Shown here in pieces: positions 8,280-16,325 of a DNA stretch of 64,000 nucleotides (positions are counted from its first letter, which is position 1; the number at the start of each line of letters is the position of its first letter). This DNA comes from CAZXWN01 sp964644695 [NCBI: uncultured bacterium]. Its GTDB lineage: Bacteria > UBP4 > UBA4092. The stretch lies in contig CAZXWN010000001.1 in assembly GCA_964644695.1 (NCBI GenBank), forward strand, positions 186,001 through 250,000, given 5' to 3'. Position numbers and translations under genes: made by a program. The notes under the pieces are model-generated. The model was not told where the DNA came from. It was given only the letters and a program-made list of their open reading frames with translations, and ran no database searches.

Positions 8280-9299
8280 ATGACTTCTTTACCTAAAGTA
8301 TCTATTGTAATAGCAGTTGGCCCATGGAACGATTTTCTTAAGGAATCCATAGGTAGATGTCAGGAACTTGATTATCCTGACTATGAAATTATTGTACTTC
8401 CTGATGAGTTACCAGACCAACTTCCTGATGGTGTCCAGGTTATTCCAACCGGTCGAAAATCTTCCCCTGGTTACAAACGAGATCTCGGTGCTGAGCATTC
8501 AAAAGGTTCTATAATCGCCTTTTTGGATGATGATGCTTATCCCGCCCAAGGTTGGTTAACAGCCGCTGTTAGTGTTTTTCTATCTGATGATTCAATTGGC
8601 GCTGTAGGGGGACCTGCCGTTACTCCACCCCATGATTCATTAAGCCAACATGCTAGCGGTCTTATATATAGTTCCTTACTCGTTGGTGGTAATTACCGAT
8701 TTAGATATATCCCACAGATTCAACGTGATGTTGATGATTATCCTACCTGTAACTTACTTGTACGAAAAGATGTCTTTAATGCTGTCAGTGGATTTGATAC
8801 CAACTTCTATCCTGGAGAAGATACCAAACTTTGTCTGGATATTACAAAGAAACTTGGGAAAAGGATTGTATATCATCCTGATGTATTGGTTTATCATCAC
8901 CGTCGTCGTATGTATAAGCCACATTTGAGACAAGTGTTAAATTATGGATTACATCGAGGGCATTTCGTAAAGAGATTTCCTGAAACCTCATTTCGGTTAT
9001 CTTATTTTCTGCCTTCTATGTGGAGTTTAGGTGTGGTTTCAGGTTGGACTGTGTATTTTGTTCATCCCTGGTTATTTTATTTCTATACAGGGGTTATAGT
9101 CTTTTATTTGCTTATTGCTGTGCTGACATCGATTAAGGAAGGATGTCTAGCTGTTGTTGCAAAATCTTTGTGGGATCGAATCAAGTTAACCTATTGGATT
9201 TTTACCGGGTTAGCAGCGACGCATTTTGTTTATGGACTGTGGTTTATGAAGGGTTTGGTTATTAAGCATTTACCCGAAGAACAGCCTGTCCGTAATTAG
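8280..9299 (+). CDS. Membrane-anchored glycosyltransferase GT2
   Basis: About 339 residues: an N-terminal GT2 domain (VSIVIAVGPWND, FLDDDAYPAQGWL with the DDD metal site, CNLLVRKDVFNAVSGFD, PGEDTKLCLDI) and three hydrophobic C-terminal segments (about 245-330) that anchor it. The product of GT2 enzymes of this shape is usually an envelope or exopolysaccharide glycan. ATG 8280 lies 2 bases after the previous stop; an in-frame TTG at 8274 overlaps that stop. Confidence 0.85.
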   Translation: MTSLPKVSIVIAVGPWNDFLKESIGRCQELDYPDYEIIVLPDELPDQLPDGVQVIPTGRKSSPGYKRDLGAEHSKGSIIAFLDDDAYPAQGWLTAAVSVFLSDDSIGAVGGPAVTPPHDSLSQHASGLIYSSLLVGGNYRFRYIPQIQRDVDDYPTCNLLVRKDVFNAVSGFDTNFYPGEDTKLCLDITKKLGKRIVYHPDVLVYHHRRRMYKPHLRQVLNYGLHRGHFVKRFPETSFRLSYFLPSMWSLGVVSGWTVYFVHPWLFYFYTGVIVFYLLIAVLTSIKEGCLAVVAKSLWDRIKLTYWIFTGLAATHFVYGLWFMKGLVIKHLPEEQPVRN

Positions 9300-9365
9300 T
9301 AAGAATCTCGTTCGAATTAAAGTCAACTTGCCTCAATCCTTCGTTTTGGGGGATGATTAATTATT

Positions 9366-9896
9366 ATGTTAATTACTTATCAAGGAATTAAACCCAATGT
9401 CGGTCGTTATGCATTTATTGCAGAAACGGCTGTTTTAATTGGTGATGTGCGGATTGGTGCTTATGCCAGTGTCTGGTATAACTCGGTATTAAGGGGAGAT
9501 TTGAGCGTTATAGAAATTGGAGACTATTCCAATATTCAAGATGGAACTGTTGTGCATCTTGAAAAAGATAATCCAGTAAAAGTTGGAAATTATGTAACTG
9601 TGGGGCACGGTGTAGTTCTTCATGGATGTACGATTGAAGATGATTGCTTGATTGGAATGAGCGCAACGATATTAACGGGTGCTTACATTGGAGCCGGATC
9701 TGTGATTGCTGCAGGAGCTTTAATACCTGAGGGAAAAGTAATTCCACCCCGTTCATTGGTAATGGGGATTCCCGGTAAGGTTGTCAGGGAAATAACGGAA
9801 GACGAATATCACATCCATGAACATGCTATCCATTATGCAGAATATGCCAGAGAACATTTAACTAATTCTGAAATTACCCGAAAAAAGGATAAATAG
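9366..9896 (+). CDS. Gamma-carbonic-anhydrase-like hexapeptide protein
   Basis: A 176-residue left-handed beta-helix protein (hexapeptide repeats such as IGAYASVWYNSVLRGD). The three zinc-site histidines of the gamma class are all present: H64 (VVHLEKD), H81 and H86 (VGHGVVLHG). Many relatives (YrdA, PaaY) have weak or untested carbonic anhydrase activity, so enzyme activity is possible, not certain. A GGGGGA stretch precedes the ATG. The stop is one base before the hisD start, so the three genes are probably one operon. Confidence 0.85.
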   Translation: MLITYQGIKPNVGRYAFIAETAVLIGDVRIGAYASVWYNSVLRGDLSVIEIGDYSNIQDGTVVHLEKDNPVKVGNYVTVGHGVVLHGCTIEDDCLIGMSATILTGAYIGAGSVIAAGALIPEGKVIPPRSLVMGIPGKVVREITEDEYHIHEHAIHYAEYAREHLTNSEITRKKDK

Positions 9897-9897
9897 T

Positions 9898-11202
9898 ATG
9901 AAGATACTTGATTATAAAAAATCCCAGGATAAATCCACATTCGCTGAATTAGTGTCCCCTAAAATATTGCGTGATATCGATGTTGAAAACACCGTTAGAT
10001 TAATATTAGATGATGTGAGTCGTAAAGGGGATGCTGCTGTTTCCAAATACATTCGGCAATTCGACAAAGCCAATCTATCTCCAGCACAGTTCAGAGTTGA
10101 TGTGGAAGAGATATCGGATGCAGTGAATAAGGTCGAGAAGTCGTTTCTGAAAGCAGCTCGATTAGCTATCAAAAATATTACGGAGTATCACAAGTTTCAA
10201 ATTCGAAAAACCCGTTCCTATCAACGTAACGATGGTAGCCGATTAACCCAAAGGATACGACCCTTAAACAGAGTCGGTATGTATGTCCCAGGAGGTTCTG
10301 CGCCTTTGGCTTCATCTTTATTGATGTGTGCTGTTCCAGCTAAAGTGGCTGGAGTCCCTGAGATTGTTATGGTTACTCCAAGCAATTCTGAAGGTGAAGT
10401 GAATCCTTATATACTGGCCAGTGCAAAACTTGCCGGAGTTACTGAAATGTACAGGGTAGGTGGAGTCCAAGCCATTGGAGCTTTGGCCTATGGCACTGAT
10501 TCAATTCCCAGAGTTGATAAAATTGTAGGGCCTGGAAATAAATATGTTGTTGAAGCAAAAAGACAGGTTTATGGGATTGTAGATGTTGATTTGATTCCGG
10601 GACCGAGCGAGATATTAGTCATTGCAGATGACACAGCAAATCCATCATGGGTAGCCGCTGATATGCTATCTCAAGCTGAACATACCGGTAATGAACGGGT
10701 CTTTTTAGTCACTCCATCAAAGTCCTTGGCCAAAGAAGTGGAAAAAGAATTATATGCCCAGGCGAATCAATTATCGCGAACTCCTCAAATGCTTAGTTCT
10801 CTGGAAAAAGGTGGCGTTATTGTAATTACTAAGGATTTAGACCAAGCTGTGGAAATAGCTGATTTGGTAGCTGCCGAGCATTTGGAAATAATGACACAGG
10901 ATGCCCGTAAAATAGCCGATAAGGTGAAGTATGCCGGGGCAATTTTTATTGGTCCTTGGACACCGGAACCTATCTGTGACTATGTTGCTGGAACGAATCA
11001 CATTCTTCCAACGGGGGGGACAGGTCGGATGTTCTCCGGTTTAAATCTGGATGAGTTTATTAAAAAGACCAATGTAGTTGAAATATCAGATAAAGGTTTT
11101 CAACAATTGGCTGAGTCAACCATAATATTTGCAGAAAAAGAAGAATTAACCGCACATGCAAATTCTGTTCGAGTGCGATTGAAAAATGGAGGTAAGAGAT
11201 AA
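9898..11202 (+). CDS. hisD: Histidinol dehydrogenase
   Basis: A 434-residue zinc enzyme that oxidises histidinol to histidine in two NAD-dependent steps, the last of the pathway. Typical blocks are visible: RVGMYVPGG, VGPGNKYVVEAKR, DLIPGPSEI, SQAEHTGNE, AAEHLEIMT and AGTNHILPTGG, including the expected metal and active-site histidines and glutamate. Length is normal. It follows the carbonic-anhydrase-like gene by one base, and its TAA overlaps the hisC ATG by one base. Confidence 0.96.
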   Translation: MKILDYKKSQDKSTFAELVSPKILRDIDVENTVRLILDDVSRKGDAAVSKYIRQFDKANLSPAQFRVDVEEISDAVNKVEKSFLKAARLAIKNITEYHKFQIRKTRSYQRNDGSRLTQRIRPLNRVGMYVPGGSAPLASSLLMCAVPAKVAGVPEIVMVTPSNSEGEVNPYILASAKLAGVTEMYRVGGVQAIGALAYGTDSIPRVDKIVGPGNKYVVEAKRQVYGIVDVDLIPGPSEILVIADDTANPSWVAADMLSQAEHTGNERVFLVTPSKSLAKEVEKELYAQANQLSRTPQMLSSLEKGGVIVITKDLDQAVEIADLVAAEHLEIMTQDARKIADKVKYAGAIFIGPWTPEPICDYVAGTNHILPTGGTGRMFSGLNLDEFIKKTNVVEISDKGFQQLAESTIIFAEKEELTAHANSVRVRLKNGGKR

Positions 11203-12239
11203 TGAAATATCTCCGTAAATGTCTGAAGAAATTTGATGCTTATACTCCTGGTGAACAACCCCAGGAAAAGGGTTGGGTAAAACTGAATACCAATGAAAAC
11301 CCTTACCCACCATCTCCCAAGGTGGGAATTGCATTAAAAAAAGCCGCTGTTGATTCATTAAATTTATATCCAGATCCTGTATTTATGGAATTACGGAAGG
11401 CGTTTGCGAAGCTGAACCGGGTAAAAGTTAAACAAATATTTTGTGGAAATGGATCAGATGAGGTCTTACGGGTATTGTTTGAGGCTTTTGTTGATCCGCG
11501 TGAAAAAGTTGTTTATCCATACCCTTCTTACCCTCTGTATAAAACATTGGCGGAATTACACGATGCCCGATGTGTAGAAATTCCATTAACCGAGGATTTT
11601 GATTTGCCTGAATGGAATAATAAGTGGCAGGGTAAATTGTTATTTTTGGCCAGTCCAAATTCTCCTACGGGAGGTTTGTATGGTTTAGACAGGATTGAAT
11701 TGGCTTGTCGCAAATTTAATGGAATTGTTGTGGTTGATGAAGCGTATGCGGATTTTGCAGGATTTACGACAATCCCATTGTTAAAGAAATATCCGAATTT
11801 AATTGTCTGCCGTACTTTCTCAAAGTCATATTCCCTGGCGGGAATGAGGATTGGAATTGCTGTAGCCTCTGAAGAAATAATTAATGTCTTATACAGTATA
11901 AAAGATTCATACAATATGAGCCGCTTGGATCAAGTGGCTGCCGTTGCTGCATTAGAAGACCAGGCTTATTTCAAGTTGGCTGTTTCAAAAGTGATTAAGA
12001 CACGTCATCGGTTATGTGATGAACTGGTCAACTTGGGCTTTAAAACATATCCTTCTGATGCCAACTTCGTATTCACCAGCCCACCGGATCGAAAGGGCAA
12101 AGATTTATATCAGTATTTAAAGAGCAAAAAGATACTGGTCAGATTTTGGGATAAGGACCGGTTAAGAGAATCTGTTCGGATTTCCGTTGGAACGGATAAG
12201 GAGATTGATATTCTACTGGATGCTCTCCGAAAATATTAA
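11202..12239 (+). CDS. hisC: Histidinol-phosphate aminotransferase
   Basis: A 345-residue class II PLP aminotransferase that makes histidinol phosphate from imidazole acetol phosphate and glutamate. Motifs: NTNENPYPPSP, NGSDEVLRVLF, ASPNSPTGG, VVDEAYADFAG, and TFSKSYSLAGMRIG with the PLP lysine. It is translationally coupled to hisD (TAATG). No other his genes are within the window. A perfect palindrome follows 30 bases after the stop. Confidence 0.94.
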   Translation: MKYLRKCLKKFDAYTPGEQPQEKGWVKLNTNENPYPPSPKVGIALKKAAVDSLNLYPDPVFMELRKAFAKLNRVKVKQIFCGNGSDEVLRVLFEAFVDPREKVVYPYPSYPLYKTLAELHDARCVEIPLTEDFDLPEWNNKWQGKLLFLASPNSPTGGLYGLDRIELACRKFNGIVVVDEAYADFAGFTTIPLLKKYPNLIVCRTFSKSYSLAGMRIGIAVASEEIINVLYSIKDSYNMSRLDQVAAVAALEDQAYFKLAVSKVIKTRHRLCDELVNLGFKTYPSDANFVFTSPPDRKGKDLYQYLKSKKILVRFWDKDRLRESVRISVGTDKEIDILLDALRKY

Positions 12240-12269
12240 TAATCATTATTAATTATCAGTCATTAAAGC

Positions 12270-12295
12270 ATCGAACAAGATCGATCTTGTTCGAT
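12270..12295. repeat. Palindromic repeat, copy 1 (perfect, 26 bp)
   Basis: A perfect 26-bp palindrome with half-site ATCGAACAAGATC, followed by TTTTC. It lies between the convergent stops of hisC and the MFS gene, so a hairpin here could end transcription both ways. The same sequence recurs at 25405-25434 and 54286-54313. Confidence 0.85.
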
Positions 12296-12297
12296 TT

Positions 12298-13575
12298 TCA
12301 TGTGTTGCGTTTTATTTTGGTGTCTCTACTGGTAAAATATACCCACCATATTAAGCCTGGGAGGAATATAAGCAGACTGATTATATATACGATTGAGGAT
12401 GGATTACTATTTAGCCGATCCAATCCATATCCAGTTACATAACTCGAAATAGACATCATGATGGTAAAAAAAGCCCACTCTGTAGCGAAGACCCTTCCAC
12501 GAATATCCGCAGGCGTAGTAAGTTGTAATAATGATGTTGAAAACACCCAAAGAATACTGGTCCCTGCATTGGATATGAGTAAAGCCAGGCAGGCAATCCA
12601 TATATTTCGAGTCCATCCAAAAAGAGCAAAAAACAGCGCCCCAATCAAAAAAGAGTACCCAATCCATTTTTTCAAGAATTCTGTTGTGTTTGTTTGGGAT
12701 GGTTTTATTAGTAGAGGGCCCAGTGCTGTTCCAATTCCTCTTGATGCATAAAGGATTGCAATCCCGGCATCAGTACTCCCATTTACCTGATAGTATTTTT
12801 GACCATAGAAGCTTAAAAGAACCAATACTCCACCCCCTGCAAGCCCCCAGCCTGATTTGACAAGGCAATATGCCATGGAATCTCGATGTTTTTTCAGGTA
12901 ATTAATGCCTTCGATATATTTTTTCCATGCATGACCCAATGTTAATGGCGATGACGGTAATGTAGAATGAGGCACTTTTACTTTAAGAATAAAATACGCT
13001 GAAAATAGAAAAGATATTGAATTCAAGATAAATGTAGCATCCCTGCCTAAAAATACACTGACAGCTCCTCCTGCGACAGCTCCAAGGGTTAGCATGGATG
13101 ACCATGTGGCAGATGAAATAGCATTGGCTGGTAATACTTCATGGGATGATACGATATCTGGTATGACCGCTGATTTAGCTGGAGTGAAGAACGCAGAAAT
13201 GCTGACTTCAATTCCTGTTACCCAATAGATTATCCATATATCTTCTGGCCGTTTCACTAGCAGAAATGCTAAGACAACCAAGGCTCGTGCAAGGTCGGCG
13301 ACAATCATGACAACCTTTTTGGGAAATCTATCCGCGATGACACCTGCTAATGGACCAAGGAGAAAATAGGGAAGTGATCTGAGGATTAGTATAATAGATG
13401 CGGTTTCCGCTTTACCTGTTAAGTCCATTAATAAAGACATAATGGCAATCAGATTAAACCAGTCCCCTAAGTGACTGATTATTTCTCCAAACCAAAGAAA
13501 TCTGAAGTTCCGATTATTCTTTAGAAGTGATTTGTAAATATTAAAGGATGATTTGATTGAAGGTAAATAACGCAT
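12298..13575 (-). CDS. MFS transporter
   Basis: A 425-residue protein with about 11-12 membrane segments and the MFS loop 2-3 signature (GPLAGVIADRFPKKVVM, containing the G-x3-D-R-x-P-K pattern). N-terminal FRFLWFGEIISHLGDWFN is typical of the MFS_3/enterobactin-exporter-like group, often effluxing drugs or siderophores. The substrate cannot be told from sequence. It is a single gene divergent from the isomerase-like gene at 13701. Confidence 0.85.
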   Translation of the reverse strand: MRYLPSIKSSFNIYKSLLKNNRNFRFLWFGEIISHLGDWFNLIAIMSLLMDLTGKAETASIILILRSLPYFLLGPLAGVIADRFPKKVVMIVADLARALVVLAFLLVKRPEDIWIIYWVTGIEVSISAFFTPAKSAVIPDIVSSHEVLPANAISSATWSSMLTLGAVAGGAVSVFLGRDATFILNSISFLFSAYFILKVKVPHSTLPSSPLTLGHAWKKYIEGINYLKKHRDSMAYCLVKSGWGLAGGGVLVLLSFYGQKYYQVNGSTDAGIAILYASRGIGTALGPLLIKPSQTNTTEFLKKWIGYSFLIGALFFALFGWTRNIWIACLALLISNAGTSILWVFSTSLLQLTTPADIRGRVFATEWAFFTIMMSISSYVTGYGLDRLNSNPSSIVYIISLLIFLPGLIWWVYFTSRDTKIKRNT

Positions 13576-13700
13576 GGTTTTATTTTGACATAGAACCCCA
13601 TTTTTAATAAAAAATATCAGATTAGTAAAGTGCGATAAAATTATTATTAATGTGGGGCACGATGTGTCTCGCTCTTCTTATTTGGTAAGGATGTTATCTG

Positions 13701-14618
13701 ATGCGAGGAAAATACTCTCTTTCAACCTGTTGGTTGTCACAAAAAATCGTTGATAGTCAACAGTTAATAGATACTGTCAAAGATGCGGGTTTTGATTCTA
13801 TTGAATGTGAATATCGAATCTCTGAAGAGATTCTTATTGGGATTAAAAAGTCGTATAAAGAGAAGGAAATAAACATATCCTCTGTCCATAATTACTGTCC
13901 AGTTCCAGATATTCTGAAACCTGAACAGGGCAGTGGGGATGCTTTTTCCCTATCTTCATTAGATGAGAGAGAACGCGATTTGGCTGTTAAATACACGATT
14001 AAGTCAATCGAATTGGCTGATTATTTTGGTGGCGTTCCAGTTGTTTTGCATTGTGGAAAAGTGCAGGGAGTTCAAAATCCCTATTGGACATGGGTACCAA
14101 TGATTCAAGATGGAAAATCAGAGGAATTAGTAACGCACCGGAATCTTTTTTTTAAATCCATCGAGAAACAGTTAGAAAAACATGAATCTGCATTAAAGAA
14201 GAGCTTAGATAAATTAAACGAATTCGCATATCCACGAGGAATCCGTCTTGGATTGGAAGCAAGAATGTGTCCCCATGAATTACCCCGGCCCGAGGGTTTC
14301 CGTACCCTGTTAGATGAGTTTAGAGGGGGAGCTTTTGGTTACTGGCATGATGTGGGGCATGCTCAACTTACCGAGTATTTTGGAATTTGTTCCCATGATG
14401 ATTTTATTTCATGGTATGCGGATGATCTAATTGGAATTCATTTGATGGATATACATAATGAAAGCGATCATTTGGCCCCCGGACAAGGAAGCTTTGATTA
14501 TATGAGAATTCTTAAATATTTACGGGATGATGTGGTCAGAGTTTTTGAAATCAATTCGTCTGCAACAAAAGAGATGCTGTCTGAAGGGCAAGAGTATCTT
14601 AGAAAAATTGGAATATAA
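13701..14618 (+). CDS. Sugar phosphate isomerase/epimerase-like TIM barrel protein
   Basis: A 305-residue AP-endonuclease-2/xylose-isomerase-like barrel. It has the pattern FDSIECEYRIS, SVHNYCPVPD, VLHCGKVQG, LGLEARMCPHELP (metal glutamate), YWHDVGHAQL (metal His/Asp), GIHLMDIH and VFEINSSA. Such enzymes isomerise or epimerise sugars or inositols using a divalent metal. An AAGGA site precedes the start. No partner sugar-kinase or dehydrogenase is adjacent, so its substrate is open. Confidence 0.78.
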   Translation: MRGKYSLSTCWLSQKIVDSQQLIDTVKDAGFDSIECEYRISEEILIGIKKSYKEKEINISSVHNYCPVPDILKPEQGSGDAFSLSSLDERERDLAVKYTIKSIELADYFGGVPVVLHCGKVQGVQNPYWTWVPMIQDGKSEELVTHRNLFFKSIEKQLEKHESALKKSLDKLNEFAYPRGIRLGLEARMCPHELPRPEGFRTLLDEFRGGAFGYWHDVGHAQLTEYFGICSHDDFISWYADDLIGIHLMDIHNESDHLAPGQGSFDYMRILKYLRDDVVRVFEINSSATKEMLSEGQEYLRKIGI

Positions 14619-14621
14619 AAA

Positions 14622-14644
14622 AGCCCCGCAATATTTGCGGGGCT
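14622..14644 (-). terminator. Intrinsic terminator for the minus-strand CBM gene
   Basis: A 10-bp stem AGCCCCGCAA/TTGCGGGGCT with a 3-base loop. The U tract is on the minus strand (the plus strand has an A run just before 14622), so it ends transcription of the gene at 14664-16028. On the plus strand it lacks a T tract. Confidence 0.75.
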
Positions 14645-14663
14645 CTGAATAATAGAATACTAA

Positions 14664-16028
14664 CTATTCCCATTCACGAATAATGGGTGCTGCGGTGGGA
14701 ACCACAGTTAATGATGTGCTTCCGGTATTTCCCTCAGAATCAGTTACAGTGATAGTTACTGCTCCTAATCCCTTCGGTAAGAATAAACCATTTGAATCAA
14801 TAGTACCTTTTGTTGTGTCACTGCAGACCCAACTATAGGGTGCAACTCCGTTTATGGCATTTAAGGTCAGTGTATTGTTGATCCCAATGGAAGAATTCCC
14901 AGGAGTTATGATGATGTTGATTGGAAGCTCCTGTAAAAATACATCATCATAAAATGCGGTGGGATTATTTGCGGTTGTATATGTGCCATTGAAAATAATG
15001 AAACGCATATACCGGGCGCCCACAGGTGGCGTTGTTGTACTGCACATATAGACCCAACCTGCAGAATCGCCTGTAGTGTATACTGATGTGGTTGGTGGAG
15101 CTGTTAAATCACCCGTTGCTGGTGAATCAAGCAGATTCCCTTCAGTATTGTTCATATATTGAATTCCATATCCTACTACCCCATATGAAGTTATATTGCT
15201 CCACTTCATCCATCCACCATATACATATTGTCGATCACTTTGTACAGAGATAAACCCTTTCAAGGTAGAATCTGCATTATAAAACATGCGGTAACCATAA
15301 CGAGTAGTGTCATGGCTAATCCATAAAGACTGTGTTCCTGTATGAGAATCTAGTGTGGTCACCATGGCATTGGTAATGGAGGTGTTTCTTCTCCAATAGG
15401 GTGGCGCTGATGTATAGCTGGTGTCCAGTTTTTCCATGCTTGGGTTTATTAACATGTTGGTTATGTTTGTTGACTGTAAAGTTACATTATCAGCAATCAA
15501 TACGGATTCAGTGTTTGCGTTTTCTGTTCCAAAAGCAACTGAGGCTGTTTTGGCATTAGCAGGTGCCGCAAAAGTGGTTGAAATTGAAATCCAATTGCCA
15601 TTGCTGCTTCCTGTGAACTTGATATCCACTGTTGAAATGGAGACGGGTGTAATTAAACTATCATCATACAAGTAAATGCTTAAGAAAAAACTACCTGAAG
15701 TGTTCCCAGCGTATTTGACCATAGCACTCAATTTGTAATTTGTACCTGACTCAATAGCAATTTTATATTGGCTTGTCCATTTACAAGTCGTGGAAGTATT
15801 TAATGATTTAACAAATAGAGCGCCGTTTCCTGCGTACGCGTCTGATGTTGTTGCGCAAACAGTGTTGGATGCGGAACTCCGTAACCACCGCCTTGCAAGC
15901 ACATTTCCACTGCCCCATTGATCTTCCATATCACCATTTGGCAAACGGTTACTACTGAATGCAGCAAAGCATGTGGCACAAAAACAGTAAAATAAGATAA
16001 CAATTAATGAAATTTTCGTTATTTTCAT
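14664..16028 (-). CDS. Secreted carbohydrate-binding-module protein with Big-like C terminus
   Basis: A 454-residue protein with a signal peptide (to about ATCFAA). Two beta-sandwich modules of the CBM4/9 type follow: about 28-185 (starting RLPNGDMEDQWG) and about 190-365 (starting MLINPSMEKLD). A bacterial Ig-like domain (about 370-448) ends in ITVTDSEGNTGSTSL. There is no catalytic domain. It probably binds glycans at the cell surface or outside the cell. It is divergent from the chimeric regulator at 16326, about 300 bases away, so that regulator could control it (inference). A terminator lies just downstream. Confidence 0.75.
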   Translation of the reverse strand: MKITKISLIVILFYCFCATCFAAFSSNRLPNGDMEDQWGSGNVLARRWLRSSASNTVCATTSDAYAGNGALFVKSLNTSTTCKWTSQYKIAIESGTNYKLSAMVKYAGNTSGSFFLSIYLYDDSLITPVSISTVDIKFTGSSNGNWISISTTFAAPANAKTASVAFGTENANTESVLIADNVTLQSTNITNMLINPSMEKLDTSYTSAPPYWRRNTSITNAMVTTLDSHTGTQSLWISHDTTRYGYRMFYNADSTLKGFISVQSDRQYVYGGWMKWSNITSYGVVGYGIQYMNNTEGNLLDSPATGDLTAPPTTSVYTTGDSAGWVYMCSTTTPPVGARYMRFIIFNGTYTTANNPTAFYDDVFLQELPINIIITPGNSSIGINNTLTLNAINGVAPYSWVCSDTTKGTIDSNGLFLPKGLGAVTITVTDSEGNTGSTSLTVVPTAAPIIREWE

Positions 16029-16222
16029 ACTATCTCCTTTTCAAAATTGTATTCTATAAATGTCTAATAAAAACTTGATTTACAAGAAGTTATCACCACC
16101 TCTTTTCTTCATATAGAACCATTCTTATGACTTTCAGTGAAATCTTAATCCCTATAGGTGAAACAAACAAGAGTTAATGGTGCGAGTTTATAAAAAAATG
16201 GTTTGAACTTTATAATATCCGT

Positions 16223-16251
16223 TTGAATATGATATTATGTACGACTATAAT
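16223..16251 (+). promoter_or_regulatory. Promoter of the chimeric regulator
   Basis: TTGAAT (16223-16228), a 17-base spacer and a perfect TATAAT (16246-16251). The start would be near 16258, leaving a leader of about 68 bases. The rest of the 16029-16325 gap is AT-rich with no other feature I can support. Confidence 0.65.
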
Positions 16252-16325
16252 GAATAATCGATAACATGGAAATTATAATCAAGTAACTTTTCGTGATTAA
16301 ATGACTCGAAAAATGAGGATGTTTT

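Noticed and set aside
11528-11914. 128-codon antisense frame in hisC
   Set aside because: Shadow of the hisC reading frame with no family features, no ribosome site and unnatural composition.
12270-12295. Palindrome as a LexA (SOS) box
   Set aside because: GAAC and GTTC half-sites are present but separated by 12 bases; the Bacillus-type box has 4. None of the nearby genes at copies 1 and 3 are SOS genes.
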